In this document: positions 51,246 to 60,480 of the stretch, piece after piece
Layout: every line of letters starts with the position of its first letter
Position numbering within the stretch: the first letter of the stretch is position 1
NCBI GenBank assembly: GCA_964598565.1
Contig: CAZRCG010000004.1
Coordinates: 1-64,000 of the forward strand
DNA length: 64,000 bases
DNA from: CAZRCG01 sp964598565
Lineage (GTDB): Bacteria > Bdellovibrionota > UBA2394
Reading direction: 5' to 3'
The notes under the pieces: generated by a model
What the model saw: only the letters and a program-made list of their open reading frames with translations
Database searches by the model: none
Told to the model about the DNA's origin: nothing
Position numbers and translations under genes: made by a program

Positions 51246-52010
51246 ATGTTAATTTTGGTTTCTAACGATGATGGAATTTTTACTGATGGCATTCAGACCC
51301 TGGCCAATGCGCTTCGTGCCCTTGGGGATGTTTGGGTTGTAGCTCCTGATCGTGAACAATCCGCAACGGGACATTCACTTACGCTACACCGGCCTCTGCG
51401 AGTAAAGCGTTACAAAAAAGATACCAACGAGTTCATGGTCGACGGCACCCCCACCGACTGCGTGAGTTTAGGTGCGAATAAGCTTCTTCCTCGAAAACCG
51501 GATATTATTGTGTCAGGAATTAATCGAGGTGCCAATCTAGGCGATGATGTCACTTATTCGGGGACGGTTGCGGCTGCTTTAGAAGGCGCTTTATTGGGAA
51601 TTCCATCTATTGCTTTATCCGCCATTCCCACCGCTCACGATGAATATTTTTATGAAGCGGCTGCTGACTTCGGAGCTTTTTTGGCGCAACAAGTTTTGAA
51701 AAATGGTTTACCACCTGGGACCTTACTAAATGTCAATATTCCGAGCGAAACTAAAATGGGAGAGCGTCGCTGTGTGATTTCACGAATGGGTAAACGCCTC
51801 TACAGTGATGTGGTCGAAGAAAAAATTGATCCTCGGGGCCGACCCTACTATTGGATCGGTGGCCCCAAAGTCGACAGTCAGGTCGACCCTGGCACAGATT
51901 GCGAAGCGGCCTCCGAGGGCAAGATCGCTGTATCACCGATACATCTCGATATGACAAATTATACTTTCATGTCGAGACTGGCGAACTGGGGTCTGCCAAG
52001 TTACGAATGA
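51246..52010 (+). CDS. surE: SurE 5'/3'-nucleotidase
   Basis: 254 aa. Starts MLILVSNDDGIFTDGIQTLA with the metal-binding Asp-Asp pair. APDREQSATGHSLTLHRPL and SGINRGANLGDDVTYSGTVA are the family signatures. Hydrolyses nucleoside monophosphates in stationary phase and stress responses. Confidence 0.97.
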   Translation: MLILVSNDDGIFTDGIQTLANALRALGDVWVVAPDREQSATGHSLTLHRPLRVKRYKKDTNEFMVDGTPTDCVSLGANKLLPRKPDIIVSGINRGANLGDDVTYSGTVAAALEGALLGIPSIALSAIPTAHDEYFYEAAADFGAFLAQQVLKNGLPPGTLLNVNIPSETKMGERRCVISRMGKRLYSDVVEEKIDPRGRPYYWIGGPKVDSQVDPGTDCEAASEGKIAVSPIHLDMTNYTFMSRLANWGLPSYE

Positions 52011-52085
52011 TCGTCTGATTCTTGAGCTGCGATCATTGCCGGCAACAGTTAGGTTGAGCCACCTTCTAATAGATAATGGCATCTT

Positions 52086-52280
52086 TTAAATCGATGGCCA
52101 ATTGTCTGAAAGGCGTGCAATGGAGCGATCATCTTCATAGAACTCAGCGCTTTCCGCCTCATTCCAATCACTAAAGAATGAATCTTCCCCCACGGGACGC
52201 CCCCATGGATTTTGTAATTCTTCGAAACTTCCGTACTCGTTCACTAAACTCTGAATTTCGGGATGACTGAGTTTTGACAT
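52086..52280 (-). CDS. Small acidic protein of unknown function
   Basis: 64 aa, acidic (FFSDWNEAESAEFYEDDRSI), with an excellent ribosome binding site (GGAGG ten bases before the ATG at 52280). Not recognised. It lies between surE (convergent) and the XerC/D-like gene (upstream on the same strand, about 130 bp away). Confidence 0.6.
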   Translation of the reverse strand: MSKLSHPEIQSLVNEYGSFEELQNPWGRPVGEDSFFSDWNEAESAEFYEDDRSIARLSDNWPSI

Positions 52281-52412
52281 AGATTTTATTCCTCCTATGT
52301 CTTTGAGCGTACGTGATCAATCTGAAATCTTAATGACAGAGACATGACAGAAAAATCATGGATCTCAATAAGCCCTTCTCTATGCCCCAATGGGAGGGTT
52401 TATTCAAAGTGA

Positions 52413-53351
52413 TCAGCCCTGAAGTAAGTTCACAGTTTGACGAAGGTACTCAGGAGTTACATGAAGATATCGCTCGGTAGTCGAGAGCTGAGCATGTCCC
52501 AACAGTTCTTTTAGGGCAGCTAAGTTAGCGCCCTTAGCTGCAAGATGTGTGGCAAAAGTGTGGCGCAGCGCATGAGGATGAAGTGACTTAGTGATCTGAG
52601 ATTTTTCACCCAAGCGCTTTAAAAGAAACTGTGCGGCCCGTGACGAAAGAGGCGCGCCAGAGCGACCTGGAAAAATAAAGTCTTCAGGGCTCAAAGCGCA
52701 ACTCTCTGACTTCCACATCGATAGAATAGACTTCAAGCTTGGGGTTAGTGGGAGCCTCTGAGTTTTACCGCCCTTTCGTTTAATGATGAGCCATTCACCT
52801 TCGATATCACCCCATTTAAGATGCAGGGCTTCCGTAAGCCGTAGCCCCAGGCCCAAAAGAAGGCCAATCAAAGCCCGGGAACGAAAGACGGGCTTTTCTT
52901 TGTAACAGGTCGCTTCAAGACGAAAAGCCTCAGCTTCCGTTAAAAATCGGGGAGACTGAGGAGGATTTCGAGGGCTCACAATAGAATTGTAAATCTCTGA
53001 CCAGCGCAGAAGGTTACGCTTCAGAAAGCCTCGCCAAATCGTCGCCTTTCGTGCGACTGTCGAAGCTTTCAACTTCAGCCATAGTTTACGGCAGCTGCTC
53101 TTAAAGGTGGCCGCATTTCCTTCACACTGTTTCAGGAGAATGCTCAGTTGATCGAGATCGTGTCGGTAGACTGCTAGGCTGCGTGGACTCAGGCGCCTTT
53201 CAAATTCGAGTTCACTGAGATAATCGCCAATCTCCTGGTCTATTGAGATCTCTACGTCTATCGATGGCCCTATTTCGCTTATAAAGCCGGCCGAACTTTG
53301 GCTTGTTGCAGGCGTTGGCTGGGGTGGGCGGCTGCTTTTGGCTTTTCTCAT
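52413..53351 (-). CDS. XerC/XerD-like tyrosine recombinase
   Basis: 312 aa. Pro/Ser-rich N-terminal 30 residues, SAM-like N-terminal domain (YLSELEFERRLSPRSLAVYR), catalytic Arg in LGLGLRLTEALHL, HPHALRHTFATHLA, LLGHAQLSTTERYLHV with Tyr. Closest in form to chromosome-dimer-resolution recombinases, but the N-terminal extension and the atypical core spacing leave open a phage-like or additional Xer role. Confidence 0.88.
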   Translation of the reverse strand: MRKAKSSRPPQPTPATSQSSAGFISEIGPSIDVEISIDQEIGDYLSELEFERRLSPRSLAVYRHDLDQLSILLKQCEGNAATFKSSCRKLWLKLKASTVARKATIWRGFLKRNLLRWSEIYNSIVSPRNPPQSPRFLTEAEAFRLEATCYKEKPVFRSRALIGLLLGLGLRLTEALHLKWGDIEGEWLIIKRKGGKTQRLPLTPSLKSILSMWKSESCALSPEDFIFPGRSGAPLSSRAAQFLLKRLGEKSQITKSLHPHALRHTFATHLAAKGANLAALKELLGHAQLSTTERYLHVTPEYLRQTVNLLQG

Positions 53352-53523
53352 GATCCTAGTATGGCCAAAATCATTTCACTTCGCAAAATAAAATATTTTG
53401 CGAAGTGAAATGTAAGTAATTTTACATATTAAAATTAACACTTTTATGCCTATTAAAAAGGTTTTTCCGCTTTTCCTGGAGGGGATCATCCCAGTAGACT
53501 ATCGCGATAGGACCAATTGCATT

Positions 53524-54018
53524 ATGAAAATAAAAAATAAAAAAAACAATCAGAATAGCAAATCAAATAATTTGACAGAGCTAATCTTCATCGAGAAATC
53601 GAAACAAAGATTTCAAGCAATTCAACTATTTGAAAACAAGGTATCTATCGCGCAGATTGCAAAAGACCTTGGGCGCAGTAGGCTCACAATCTATCGGTGG
53701 CTAGACCGAGCCCATATTCGTCTTAGCTCTCGCGAGAAGCGAGTTTCTAAGAAAGTAGAGCCATCTGTAGAGAATCGCATCATTGAAGCATTTATTCTTT
53801 TTAAGAGGCCCAGCATGAAAGAGCTAAGTTCTCTCCTAGAAACTTATTATGCAATTCGTCTTCATCCAGCCAAGCTGAGACGTTTCTTGATCACGAAAAA
53901 TCTTTTTTCATGGAAACCCTCTGCTTTATTTGAATCGATTTTAAAATTTCGTTCTTTTCCAACTTCTGAAGGTAGCGCCGTTCGTGCAGCAAGCGGTGAG
54001 GAAAGCGCTGCCAGATAG
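53524..54018 (+). CDS. Helix-turn-helix protein of unknown role
   Basis: About 164 aa from the ATG at 53524 (a longer frame starts at 53446). After a Lys/Asn-rich start comes a homeodomain-like HTH (VSIAQIAKDLGRSRLTIYRW), as in IS630/Hin-type DNA-binding domains, then a second basic helical part (KRPSMKELSSLLETYYAIRL). The last 128 bases overlap the convergent gene at 53891-54568. AT-rich surroundings differ from the neighbours, so the pair may be foreign. Confidence 0.55.
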   Translation: MKIKNKKNNQNSKSNNLTELIFIEKSKQRFQAIQLFENKVSIAQIAKDLGRSRLTIYRWLDRAHIRLSSREKRVSKKVEPSVENRIIEAFILFKRPSMKELSSLLETYYAIRLHPAKLRRFLITKNLFSWKPSALFESILKFRSFPTSEGSAVRAASGEESAAR

Positions 54019-54568
54019 GCTGCGCATTCCTCACACCTAGGTATTGTAGATTTTTTAGAGTGAGAAGCGGCTCCTTACGGAGTAACCGTCGAACGTTATT
54101 CTCGTGATGTTGAGCTAATTTCTTCGACGCTTTGAATGGTTCGTCTAACTCAAAGAGGGGTTTTCGATTTAAGCGTTTTCGTTTTTTGAACCACCGAATT
54201 CCATCTTCTGACTCTAAAAATTCAAGAACCGTCTTGTCGCGGTATCGTTGCCACAAGGTTAATTGATTTTGCAATAGTTGATAAAATTTATAATCTTTCG
54301 GAAGTTTTGCATTCCATCGACTCAGAAGGTCACGTTCTTTCTTAGATTCGAGATCTTTTGGCAAAAGAGGTCCGAAGCGAGCAAGTGAGTCTAAGAGAGT
54401 ATGGGCCGCCTTCTGGGTAACAAATGAAACGATATTGAAATCTCGGCAGCGTGTATTGAGGAGATGCCTATAGCGATAAAATGCATAATTTTTTTTTGTC
54501 TTGCCACGAGTAATTTTGTTGAGGTGTTTACTGAGATGAGAGGCTAAAATTTCCAATCTATTATTCAT
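53891..54568 (-). CDS. Unrecognised basic protein overlapping its convergent neighbour
   Basis: 225 aa, rich in Lys, Arg and aromatic residues (NKITRGKTKKNYAFYRYRHL, then WFKKRKRLNRKPLFEL). No signal peptide, no membrane segment, no recognised family. The C-terminal 42 codons are antisense to the 3' end of the HTH gene. A nucleic-acid-binding role would fit its charge but is inference. AT-rich promoter region at 54569-54700 is shared with glpX in divergent orientation. Confidence 0.55.
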   Translation of the reverse strand: MNNRLEILASHLSKHLNKITRGKTKKNYAFYRYRHLLNTRCRDFNIVSFVTQKAAHTLLDSLARFGPLLPKDLESKKERDLLSRWNAKLPKDYKFYQLLQNQLTLWQRYRDKTVLEFLESEDGIRWFKKRKRLNRKPLFELDEPFKASKKLAQHHENNVRRLLRKEPLLTLKNLQYLGVRNAQPIWQRFPHRLLHERRYLQKLEKNEILKSIQIKQRVSMKKDFS

Positions 54569-54759
54569 AATATATTATATTTAAAAAAATAATATTAAGT
54601 ATATAAAATGTGGATATTTCAAAAATGACATCTTAATTTGTCCAGCTTGGCGATAGTTCTGGTATTGTAGTCAATGTTTTATTTAAAATGTAAAAATATC
54701 AAATGATTGATCGAAGTGGGGAGAACCAGATAGGTTTAAAAGCGGAAGGAAATGACTTT

Positions 54760-55743
54760 ATGATGGATCGAAATCTTGCTCTCGAAGCCGTAAGGGTAAC
54801 CGAAGCGGCGGCTCTAGCCTCCGCAAGAACGGTGGGTTTAGGAGACGAGAAATTGAGTGATCAAGCGGCGGTAGAGGCCATGCGAGGCGCACTCAATCGT
54901 ATCGACATGAAAGCCAAAATCGTGATTGGTGAAGGCGAGCGTGACGAAGCCCCGATGCTTTTTATTGGTGAAATGGTAGGCACCGGACAGGGTCCCGATA
55001 TTGAAATCGCCGTGGATCCTCTGGAGGGAACCACCATTTGCGCTCATGGACTTCCCAACGCCATTTCGGTTGTAGCGATTGCTGAAAGTGGCGGATTTCT
55101 TCATGCGCCCGATGTCTATATGAAAAAAATCGCTGTCGGCGCCGATGCGGTGGGCGTCATCGATATCACCCAGAGCGCGACATGGAATTTAGAGCGTATT
55201 GCCAAAGCGAAAGGGAAACGAGCTTCGGATTTGACCGTGGTTTGTTTAAATCGTCCGCGTCATGAAGATTTAATACGAGAGATTCGATCCGTCGGGGCGC
55301 GCATCTGTTTGATTCAAGATGGGGACGTTTCGGCTGCGATAGCAGCCGCGAGTGCCGACTCGGGTGTCGATGTGCTACTTGGAACGGGCGGGGCTCCGGA
55401 GGGCGTGATCGCTGCAGCTGCTATCCGCTGTACGGGGGGCGATTTTCAGGGGCAACTGCTGTTTCGAAACGATGATGAACGGGCTCGTGCCACGAAAATG
55501 GGTATTCGCGATCTCGAGCGGTTTTATCGACTCGAAGATTTGGCTCGTGGGGATGTTATGATGGCGGCGACTGGTATTACAACGGGTACCTTACTTCCGG
55601 GGGTTACCTTTCGAAAGAATGGAGCCACGACGCATTCGATAGTGATGCGCTCGGCGACTGGCACGATTAGGCATATGACGGCACATCATCGCTTTGATAT
55701 TAAGCCCTATATTTGGGGTCGTCTCTATGACGAGAAACCGTGA
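54760..55743 (+). CDS. glpX: Class II fructose-1,6-bisphosphatase (GlpX)
   Basis: About 327 aa from the ATG at 54760 (AAGGA nine bases upstream). Signatures: VIGEGERDEAPMLFIGEMVG and AVDPLEGTTICAHG, the lithium-sensitive phosphatase metal site, then VLLGTGGAPEGVIAAAA. Hydrolyses fructose-1,6-bisphosphate in gluconeogenesis. Followed after six bases by the SRPBCC gene. Confidence 0.96.
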   Translation: MMDRNLALEAVRVTEAAALASARTVGLGDEKLSDQAAVEAMRGALNRIDMKAKIVIGEGERDEAPMLFIGEMVGTGQGPDIEIAVDPLEGTTICAHGLPNAISVVAIAESGGFLHAPDVYMKKIAVGADAVGVIDITQSATWNLERIAKAKGKRASDLTVVCLNRPRHEDLIREIRSVGARICLIQDGDVSAAIAAASADSGVDVLLGTGGAPEGVIAAAAIRCTGGDFQGQLLFRNDDERARATKMGIRDLERFYRLEDLARGDVMMAATGITTGTLLPGVTFRKNGATTHSIVMRSATGTIRHMTAHHRFDIKPYIWGRLYDEKP

Positions 55744-55749
55744 CTAAAA

Positions 55750-56223
55750 ATGATTGAACGAAAATTTACCATCAAGGCTCCGATTGAATATTGCTTTCAG
55801 GCGGTTCGCGATTTTGAGGCTTATCCAGACTTTCTGAAGACGACGAAGTCAGCCAAAGAGCAAAAGAAAAAAGCTTCTATCGAGGTTGATTTCACGATCA
55901 ATGTAATTAAAGAGATTTCGTACACCCTTCGTTTTGAAGAAAAGCCGCCCTATGAGCTTCGCTGGGTTTTTGTGAGTGGAGACCTAATTAAGTCGAATAC
56001 GGGGGCGTGGCTATTTAAATCAATGAGCGACACCCAGACTGAAGCGACCTATCAAATAGATATTAGCTTTGGTTGGTTGGTGCCAAAAATGATTGTCGAT
56101 CAAATCACGCAAACTCAGCTACCAGAAACACTAGAAGCATTTCGAAAACGGGCAGAAAAATTATGCAAAGCCGACGAGAAAAAAGGACAGAAAAAACATG
56201 AGTCAAAAAAAAGGTTGGGATGA
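55750..56223 (+). CDS. SRPBCC/START-fold protein (RatA/Coq10-like)
   Basis: 157 aa: IKAPIEYCFQAVRDFEAYPD is the entry to the aromatase/cyclase-like lipid-binding fold, with VFVSGDLIKSNTGAWLFKSM in the middle and a C-terminal helix. It could bind a lipid or quinone. Lys-rich tail overlaps the next gene by 26 bases. Confidence 0.8.
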   Translation: MIERKFTIKAPIEYCFQAVRDFEAYPDFLKTTKSAKEQKKKASIEVDFTINVIKEISYTLRFEEKPPYELRWVFVSGDLIKSNTGAWLFKSMSDTQTEATYQIDISFGWLVPKMIVDQITQTQLPETLEAFRKRAEKLCKADEKKGQKKHESKKRLG

Positions 56224-56530
56224 TCTGGTTTTCGGAGCTATCGAAACATTAGCCAATGCGCCTTCTCGATTAAAAGACTCCAAGGAATCCGTCGGTCAGG
56301 CGATCGACTGGGTTAAATCGCTGAGAGATGATATTCAGGCCAGAATTGCAGAAGAAATTCCCTCGAGGCTTTCTCAGATGGACTGGGATTCCATGTCCAA
56401 GAAGATGGCGGATTATCTGGCAGAAAATTACGAGGCAAAAATCGAAATGAAGATAAAGCTTGTGCCGCGGAGTAAACGGCGCGCCGAATCCGCCGCGAAG
56501 GCCTCTGATGAGGAAGAGCCCTCTACATGA
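56198..56530 (+). CDS. Small helical protein in the meaB cluster
   Basis: 110 aa, amphipathic helices (AIDWVKSLRDDIQARIAEEI) and a charged tail (KRRAESAAKASDEEEPST). Not recognised. Overlaps both neighbours (26 and 4 bases), so it belongs to the SRPBCC-meaB transcript. Confidence 0.65.
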   Translation: MSQKKGWDDLVFGAIETLANAPSRLKDSKESVGQAIDWVKSLRDDIQARIAEEIPSRLSQMDWDSMSKKMADYLAENYEAKIEMKIKLVPRSKRRAESAAKASDEEEPST

Positions 56531-57414
56531 AGCCAAGAATAGTGCGGGGTCTTAAATCATTCGACAGACGAAAGATTGCCGAGACTCTTTCTCTTCTTGA
56601 GAAGAGAGCTTCTCGTGGATTGGCGGTGGCTGAGAAATCGTTCTCGACACAGTCGTTGGCCAAAGTGGTTTGTGTGACTGGCCCAGCGGGGGTCGGTAAA
56701 TCAAGTTTCATCTCAGCCTATATCGATCTTTTTGGATCGTCGGAGCGAATCGCATGGCTTGCTTGTGATCCGAGTTCTGCCGTAAGTGGGGGAAGTTTGC
56801 TCGGAGATAGGATTCGCTTAGGCGAAGAGAAAGGCGTCACGGCTTTTATCCGATCTTTGGCGACGCGTAGTGATAAGCCCTATGCTCTCGCGGTGCGCGA
56901 TATGGCGATTTTTTTAGAGCCTTATTTTGACAGAATTTTTGTCGAGACGACCGGCATTGGCCAGGGTCAAAGAGATGTTTTAAGTCTAGCTCCATTAACA
57001 CTTCTGCTGGTTCAGCCTGAAACTGGGGACGATGTTCAAAGTATGAAGGCGGGGCTTCTTGAAGAAGCCGATATTGTGGTCGTCCATAAGGCGGATTTGC
57101 CTGGAGCGCCTAACTTAGCAAAGGATTTGCGCCTGGCTCGCGAGACCCGCTCTCAGAAGAACTCTTCGGACGTGAATCGGCTCGTCGTTGAAGTTTCATC
57201 CTCCAGGCATCTAGGTTTTGAAGACTTGCGCCAAAAAATAATAAATCTACAAAGTGAATCCAGCTTTGTAGATCGCCTCACACCTTTGCATCAGCGCCAC
57301 GGGAGAGAGCTTTATTTGGCGAGAAAAGAGACTCAACTCGAGCGCGATTTTAGGCGATTGTGGCTCAAGGCGAGAGAGAACCCCTACGCCTTTGCAAAAA
57401 TTCAGGAGCGCTGA
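56527..57414 (+). CDS. meaB: MeaB/ArgK-type GTPase
   Basis: 295 aa. G1 loop GPAGVGKSSFISAY (about 52), ACDPSSAVSGGSLLGDRIRL, VETTGIGQGQRDVL (G3 region with switch), and HKADLPGA for base recognition. Family members load and protect methylmalonyl-CoA mutase and related B12 enzymes. No mutase gene is in the window. Shorter C-terminal dimerisation arm than usual. Confidence 0.9.
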   Translation: MKPRIVRGLKSFDRRKIAETLSLLEKRASRGLAVAEKSFSTQSLAKVVCVTGPAGVGKSSFISAYIDLFGSSERIAWLACDPSSAVSGGSLLGDRIRLGEEKGVTAFIRSLATRSDKPYALAVRDMAIFLEPYFDRIFVETTGIGQGQRDVLSLAPLTLLLVQPETGDDVQSMKAGLLEEADIVVVHKADLPGAPNLAKDLRLARETRSQKNSSDVNRLVVEVSSSRHLGFEDLRQKIINLQSESSFVDRLTPLHQRHGRELYLARKETQLERDFRRLWLKARENPYAFAKIQER

Positions 57415-57416
57415 CA

Positions 57417-58235
57417 ATGGGTACAAATATCGAGATTCAAAAAGTTATCTTGTCTTTGATTTTATTAGCCACCTTGTTGTTGCTGCGCTTTCTAGCCCTG
57501 CGATGGCTGAATCGATTTACGTTTGCAGCGACAGAAGATAAGAGACGCTGGATTGTCTCTTTGCGTAATGCCTTCTTTGCGGTGTTCATTCTCGGATTGA
57601 TTATCATTTGGGCTATGGAATTGCAGTCTATCGCATTGTCGTTGGCTGCCGTCGCAGTAGCGCTTGTTTTAGCGCTGAAGGAGATCTTTCTTTGTATTTC
57701 GGGTGGCTTTATGCGCACGAGTTCTCGGGCGTTCGGCATTGGAGATCGTATTGAAGTTGCAGGGCTTCGCGGTGATGTGATCGACGAGAACCTCTTGGTG
57801 ACGACGCTGCTCGAGATTGGTCCGGGCGAGCTGAGCCACCAATATACGGGGCGATCCGTGACATTTCCGAATGCCCTATTGTTTTCGCATGCGGTCACGA
57901 ACGAAACTTATACCGATGATTATGTACTGCACCCGTTTATCGTTCCGATGAAGTTAAGTGAACCTTGGCAAAGGGCTGAAAGAATTTTGCTTGAGGTGGC
58001 TCGAGAAGAATGTGCGCCCTTTTTTAAAGAAGCTCAGAAACATATGGATGAAATCGGGCGGCGCCGAAGTCTTGAAACTCCCGACGTCCATCCTCGAGTG
58101 ACTTTGCATTTGCCTGAGCCGGGACGAGTGGATTTACTCGTGCGAATTCCTGCTCCCGCTAGAAAAAAAGGTCGGATCGAGCAGCTTATTTTAAGACGCC
58201 TTCTCCAGGAAATGGCGCGGGAAGATCTACTCTAA
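57417..58235 (+). CDS. MscS-family mechanosensitive channel-like protein
   Basis: About 272 aa from the ATG at 57417, two bases after the meaB stop. Three or so membrane helices (LSLILLATLLLLRFLAL, AFFAVFILGLIIIWAM, LAAVAVALVLALKEIFLCIS), then the beta domain SRAFGIGDRIEVAGLRGDV and FPNALLFSHAVTNET, as in MscS. Releases solutes on osmotic downshock or passes ions. Confidence 0.85.
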   Translation: MGTNIEIQKVILSLILLATLLLLRFLALRWLNRFTFAATEDKRRWIVSLRNAFFAVFILGLIIIWAMELQSIALSLAAVAVALVLALKEIFLCISGGFMRTSSRAFGIGDRIEVAGLRGDVIDENLLVTTLLEIGPGELSHQYTGRSVTFPNALLFSHAVTNETYTDDYVLHPFIVPMKLSEPWQRAERILLEVAREECAPFFKEAQKHMDEIGRRRSLETPDVHPRVTLHLPEPGRVDLLVRIPAPARKKGRIEQLILRRLLQEMAREDLL

Positions 58236-58413
58236 ATTGATTCGTATGACACTGCGCGCAGACGCAGTTTTTGGGTTTCGACTAAAGCCTTCGCATGATG
58301 AAGCTTGCCAAAATAACTGTGATCCGGCGTCGCCTCTCCAACAGTCTTGAGAGGATAATGTGACACTAACAGAGGTATTGGTTTGTGTCAGATTATCTGC
58401 TAGGAGGACCCTC

Positions 58414-59490
58414 ATGATATTTCTGAAGCCCGGGCCTCTAGGTGTGCCGAATGATCGAAGATCGATCTTTTGGTTCGTGAAGACGGCGTATTTCTTCTCT
58501 CTTATTTTTTTTGGCATGGTGGCGACTGAATTTGTGTGGGCTTCTACGGAGGACTCTCTTCATCGTTTGGTAACTCCAAGGGCGTTTTGTTCGCTAGCGC
58601 TTCAAAAATTTCGAATGGCGGTGGCAGCCATTCAAGGGCAGTCCCGTAATTTAAACCCCAGCGTTTTCGAAAAAGCTTCAAATCCTCCGCTACGTTTTAA
58701 TTTTTCTGAATTTATACAGGTCCACGTGCCCCCATTTGTAAAGCCGCTCATGGATTTTGCTCCTCCGTTCATTCATGCGCATTATTTTCATCAGGAAATC
58801 TTGAAAAATAATCCAAAAAATAGTGAAGACTATTTTCAAATTGGCCTCAGACTTGTGGCGCCTCAGCTTATATTCGATGCCAGTGATCTCGACAAACTCC
58901 CTGAGCCCCCGTTCACCATTATTGCGAATCATCCAACGGGAGTTCCTGACGGACTTGTTTTGGCAGAGATATTGCGTCGAAAGCAGCTGCTCGACTTTAA
59001 GATTTTTGTCGCCTATTTTTTGAAAGAAACTTTTGATCAGATTCCGTATTTGAAGTCTCACTTTGAATATCTGGATCGTACGGATCATCCGCAACGCGAT
59101 AATCGAAATCACGCCGCTTTCAAAAATTTTGTGAAAGATCGCAAGAAGGGGATGATTCATATTCTCTTTCCGGCCGGCAGCATTGCGGGAGCCCAAGGGG
59201 AGCGCTCGTGGAGTCCCAGTACCGCCTCCATTGCGGAGGCGTCTCCTAATATTGTTCCTGTTTATTTAGAGGCAAAAAATCCTGATCTCTACTATCAATT
59301 TGACCGCCTCCACCCCACGCTTCGAAGGAGCCTCTATTTTTGGGTGGCGATGAAGCAGACCGGCAGACCCTTTCGAGTGAGAATAGGAACGCCTATTGCC
59401 GGGTCTGAGATTAAAGTCTGGGCAGGCACAAAACCTGAGAAGACTGAACGGTTGAGAGATATCGTGATGTCTTTGGTTCATCGCCCCTGA
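58414..59490 (+). CDS. PlsC-like acyltransferase
   Basis: About 358 aa. The start at 58414 has AGGAGG seven bases upstream, so the longer frame from 58360 is set aside. N-terminal membrane anchor (YFFSLIFFGMVATEFVWA). The acyltransferase motif FTIIANHPTGVPDGLVL has the NHxxxxD catalytic pair (about 172), then FPAGSIAG. Transfers acyl groups to glycerophosphate-like or other lipid acceptors. Confidence 0.85.
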   Translation: MIFLKPGPLGVPNDRRSIFWFVKTAYFFSLIFFGMVATEFVWASTEDSLHRLVTPRAFCSLALQKFRMAVAAIQGQSRNLNPSVFEKASNPPLRFNFSEFIQVHVPPFVKPLMDFAPPFIHAHYFHQEILKNNPKNSEDYFQIGLRLVAPQLIFDASDLDKLPEPPFTIIANHPTGVPDGLVLAEILRRKQLLDFKIFVAYFLKETFDQIPYLKSHFEYLDRTDHPQRDNRNHAAFKNFVKDRKKGMIHILFPAGSIAGAQGERSWSPSTASIAEASPNIVPVYLEAKNPDLYYQFDRLHPTLRRSLYFWVAMKQTGRPFRVRIGTPIAGSEIKVWAGTKPEKTERLRDIVMSLVHRP

Positions 59491-60461
59491 ATCATCTTCC
59501 AAAGACTGTCCCAAGTGCCGTTCTCAGATCGTCGAAAAGAGACAAATTTCACGTGTTCGTTGGGACGCGACGGTTCTATAACAATGCCCCATAGTGGGCT
59601 TACTGAATTGGGCAGCATCGCATATCGAAAATCCGCAATGATGTTGGGAAACTCCGGATGAACGACCAGAAAGTCGTCGGAGAACCATCGAAATCGATTT
59701 ATATCGGTAGCGAGGCGCGATGTTAGAGTTAACTCTGTAGGAGTCTTCCATCGGGGCAAACGAGAACCAGGATAAATCTTAGGTGTGAGACCCGTATGAA
59801 TGGCGAGAGCTTCAAAAGTATCATCGCTTTCGACAATCGCACGAAATAGAAACAGGCTGCCCAGCGCGGGCTTAACAACCAAACGTTGGGCGACCTGAGG
59901 CCTTGATGCGATTTCGTCATTGAGTGCCTGAAGAGCGCGCTCGCGTTGGAGTACCCCGAAACTAAGATAGCAAAGTGCATACACAAGGCCGACAAGTGCC
60001 CAGCGAGATTTCATTTTGTAAGCAGCGGTAACGACTGCAATCAAAAGGGGTAGGGTAAAGAGCGGATCTACAATTGAGATGCAATCCCAGGCAACTCGGC
60101 GGTTTGAAAACGGCCAAAGCAACTGAGTGCCGTAGCTCGTGCAAGCGTCTAGCAAGCCGTGCGTGAAAAAGCCAAGAAGACACATTACAAACAGATTCCA
60201 AAATGGGAGATGGCGGCGGACAAACCCATGCAAAAGCGCAGCGATTGCAAACGCTCCGACCGGAACAAACACGAGCGAATGCGTAAAATGGCGATGAAAC
60301 TCAATCGCCAGCAGAGAGTCTTCGGACGATGATATGAAGATATCGAGATCCGCGGCCATTCCTGATAAGAGGCCTGCGACAAAAGCTACCTTCTGTTGCT
60401 TATCGCCAGAAAAACTTTGTGCAAGGCAGGCCCCTACGAGGCCTTGACTAAGTGGATCCAT
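59478..60461 (-). CDS. YdjM/DUF457-like membrane-bound metal-dependent hydrolase
   Basis: 327 aa. MDPLSQGLVGACLAQSF, ADLDIF and HRHFTHSLVFVPVGAFAI hold the conserved Asp and His of the family. GLLDACTSYGTQLLWPFSNR follows. Four or five membrane segments in the first 180 residues and a soluble C-terminal part. Its 3' end overlaps the acyltransferase end by 13 bases. Substrate unknown. Confidence 0.88.
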   Translation of the reverse strand: MDPLSQGLVGACLAQSFSGDKQQKVAFVAGLLSGMAADLDIFISSSEDSLLAIEFHRHFTHSLVFVPVGAFAIAALLHGFVRRHLPFWNLFVMCLLGFFTHGLLDACTSYGTQLLWPFSNRRVAWDCISIVDPLFTLPLLIAVVTAAYKMKSRWALVGLVYALCYLSFGVLQRERALQALNDEIASRPQVAQRLVVKPALGSLFLFRAIVESDDTFEALAIHTGLTPKIYPGSRLPRWKTPTELTLTSRLATDINRFRWFSDDFLVVHPEFPNIIADFRYAMLPNSVSPLWGIVIEPSRPNEHVKFVSFRRSENGTWDSLWKMIQGR

Positions 60462-60480
60462 TCATCAAGCAGGTTAACCC

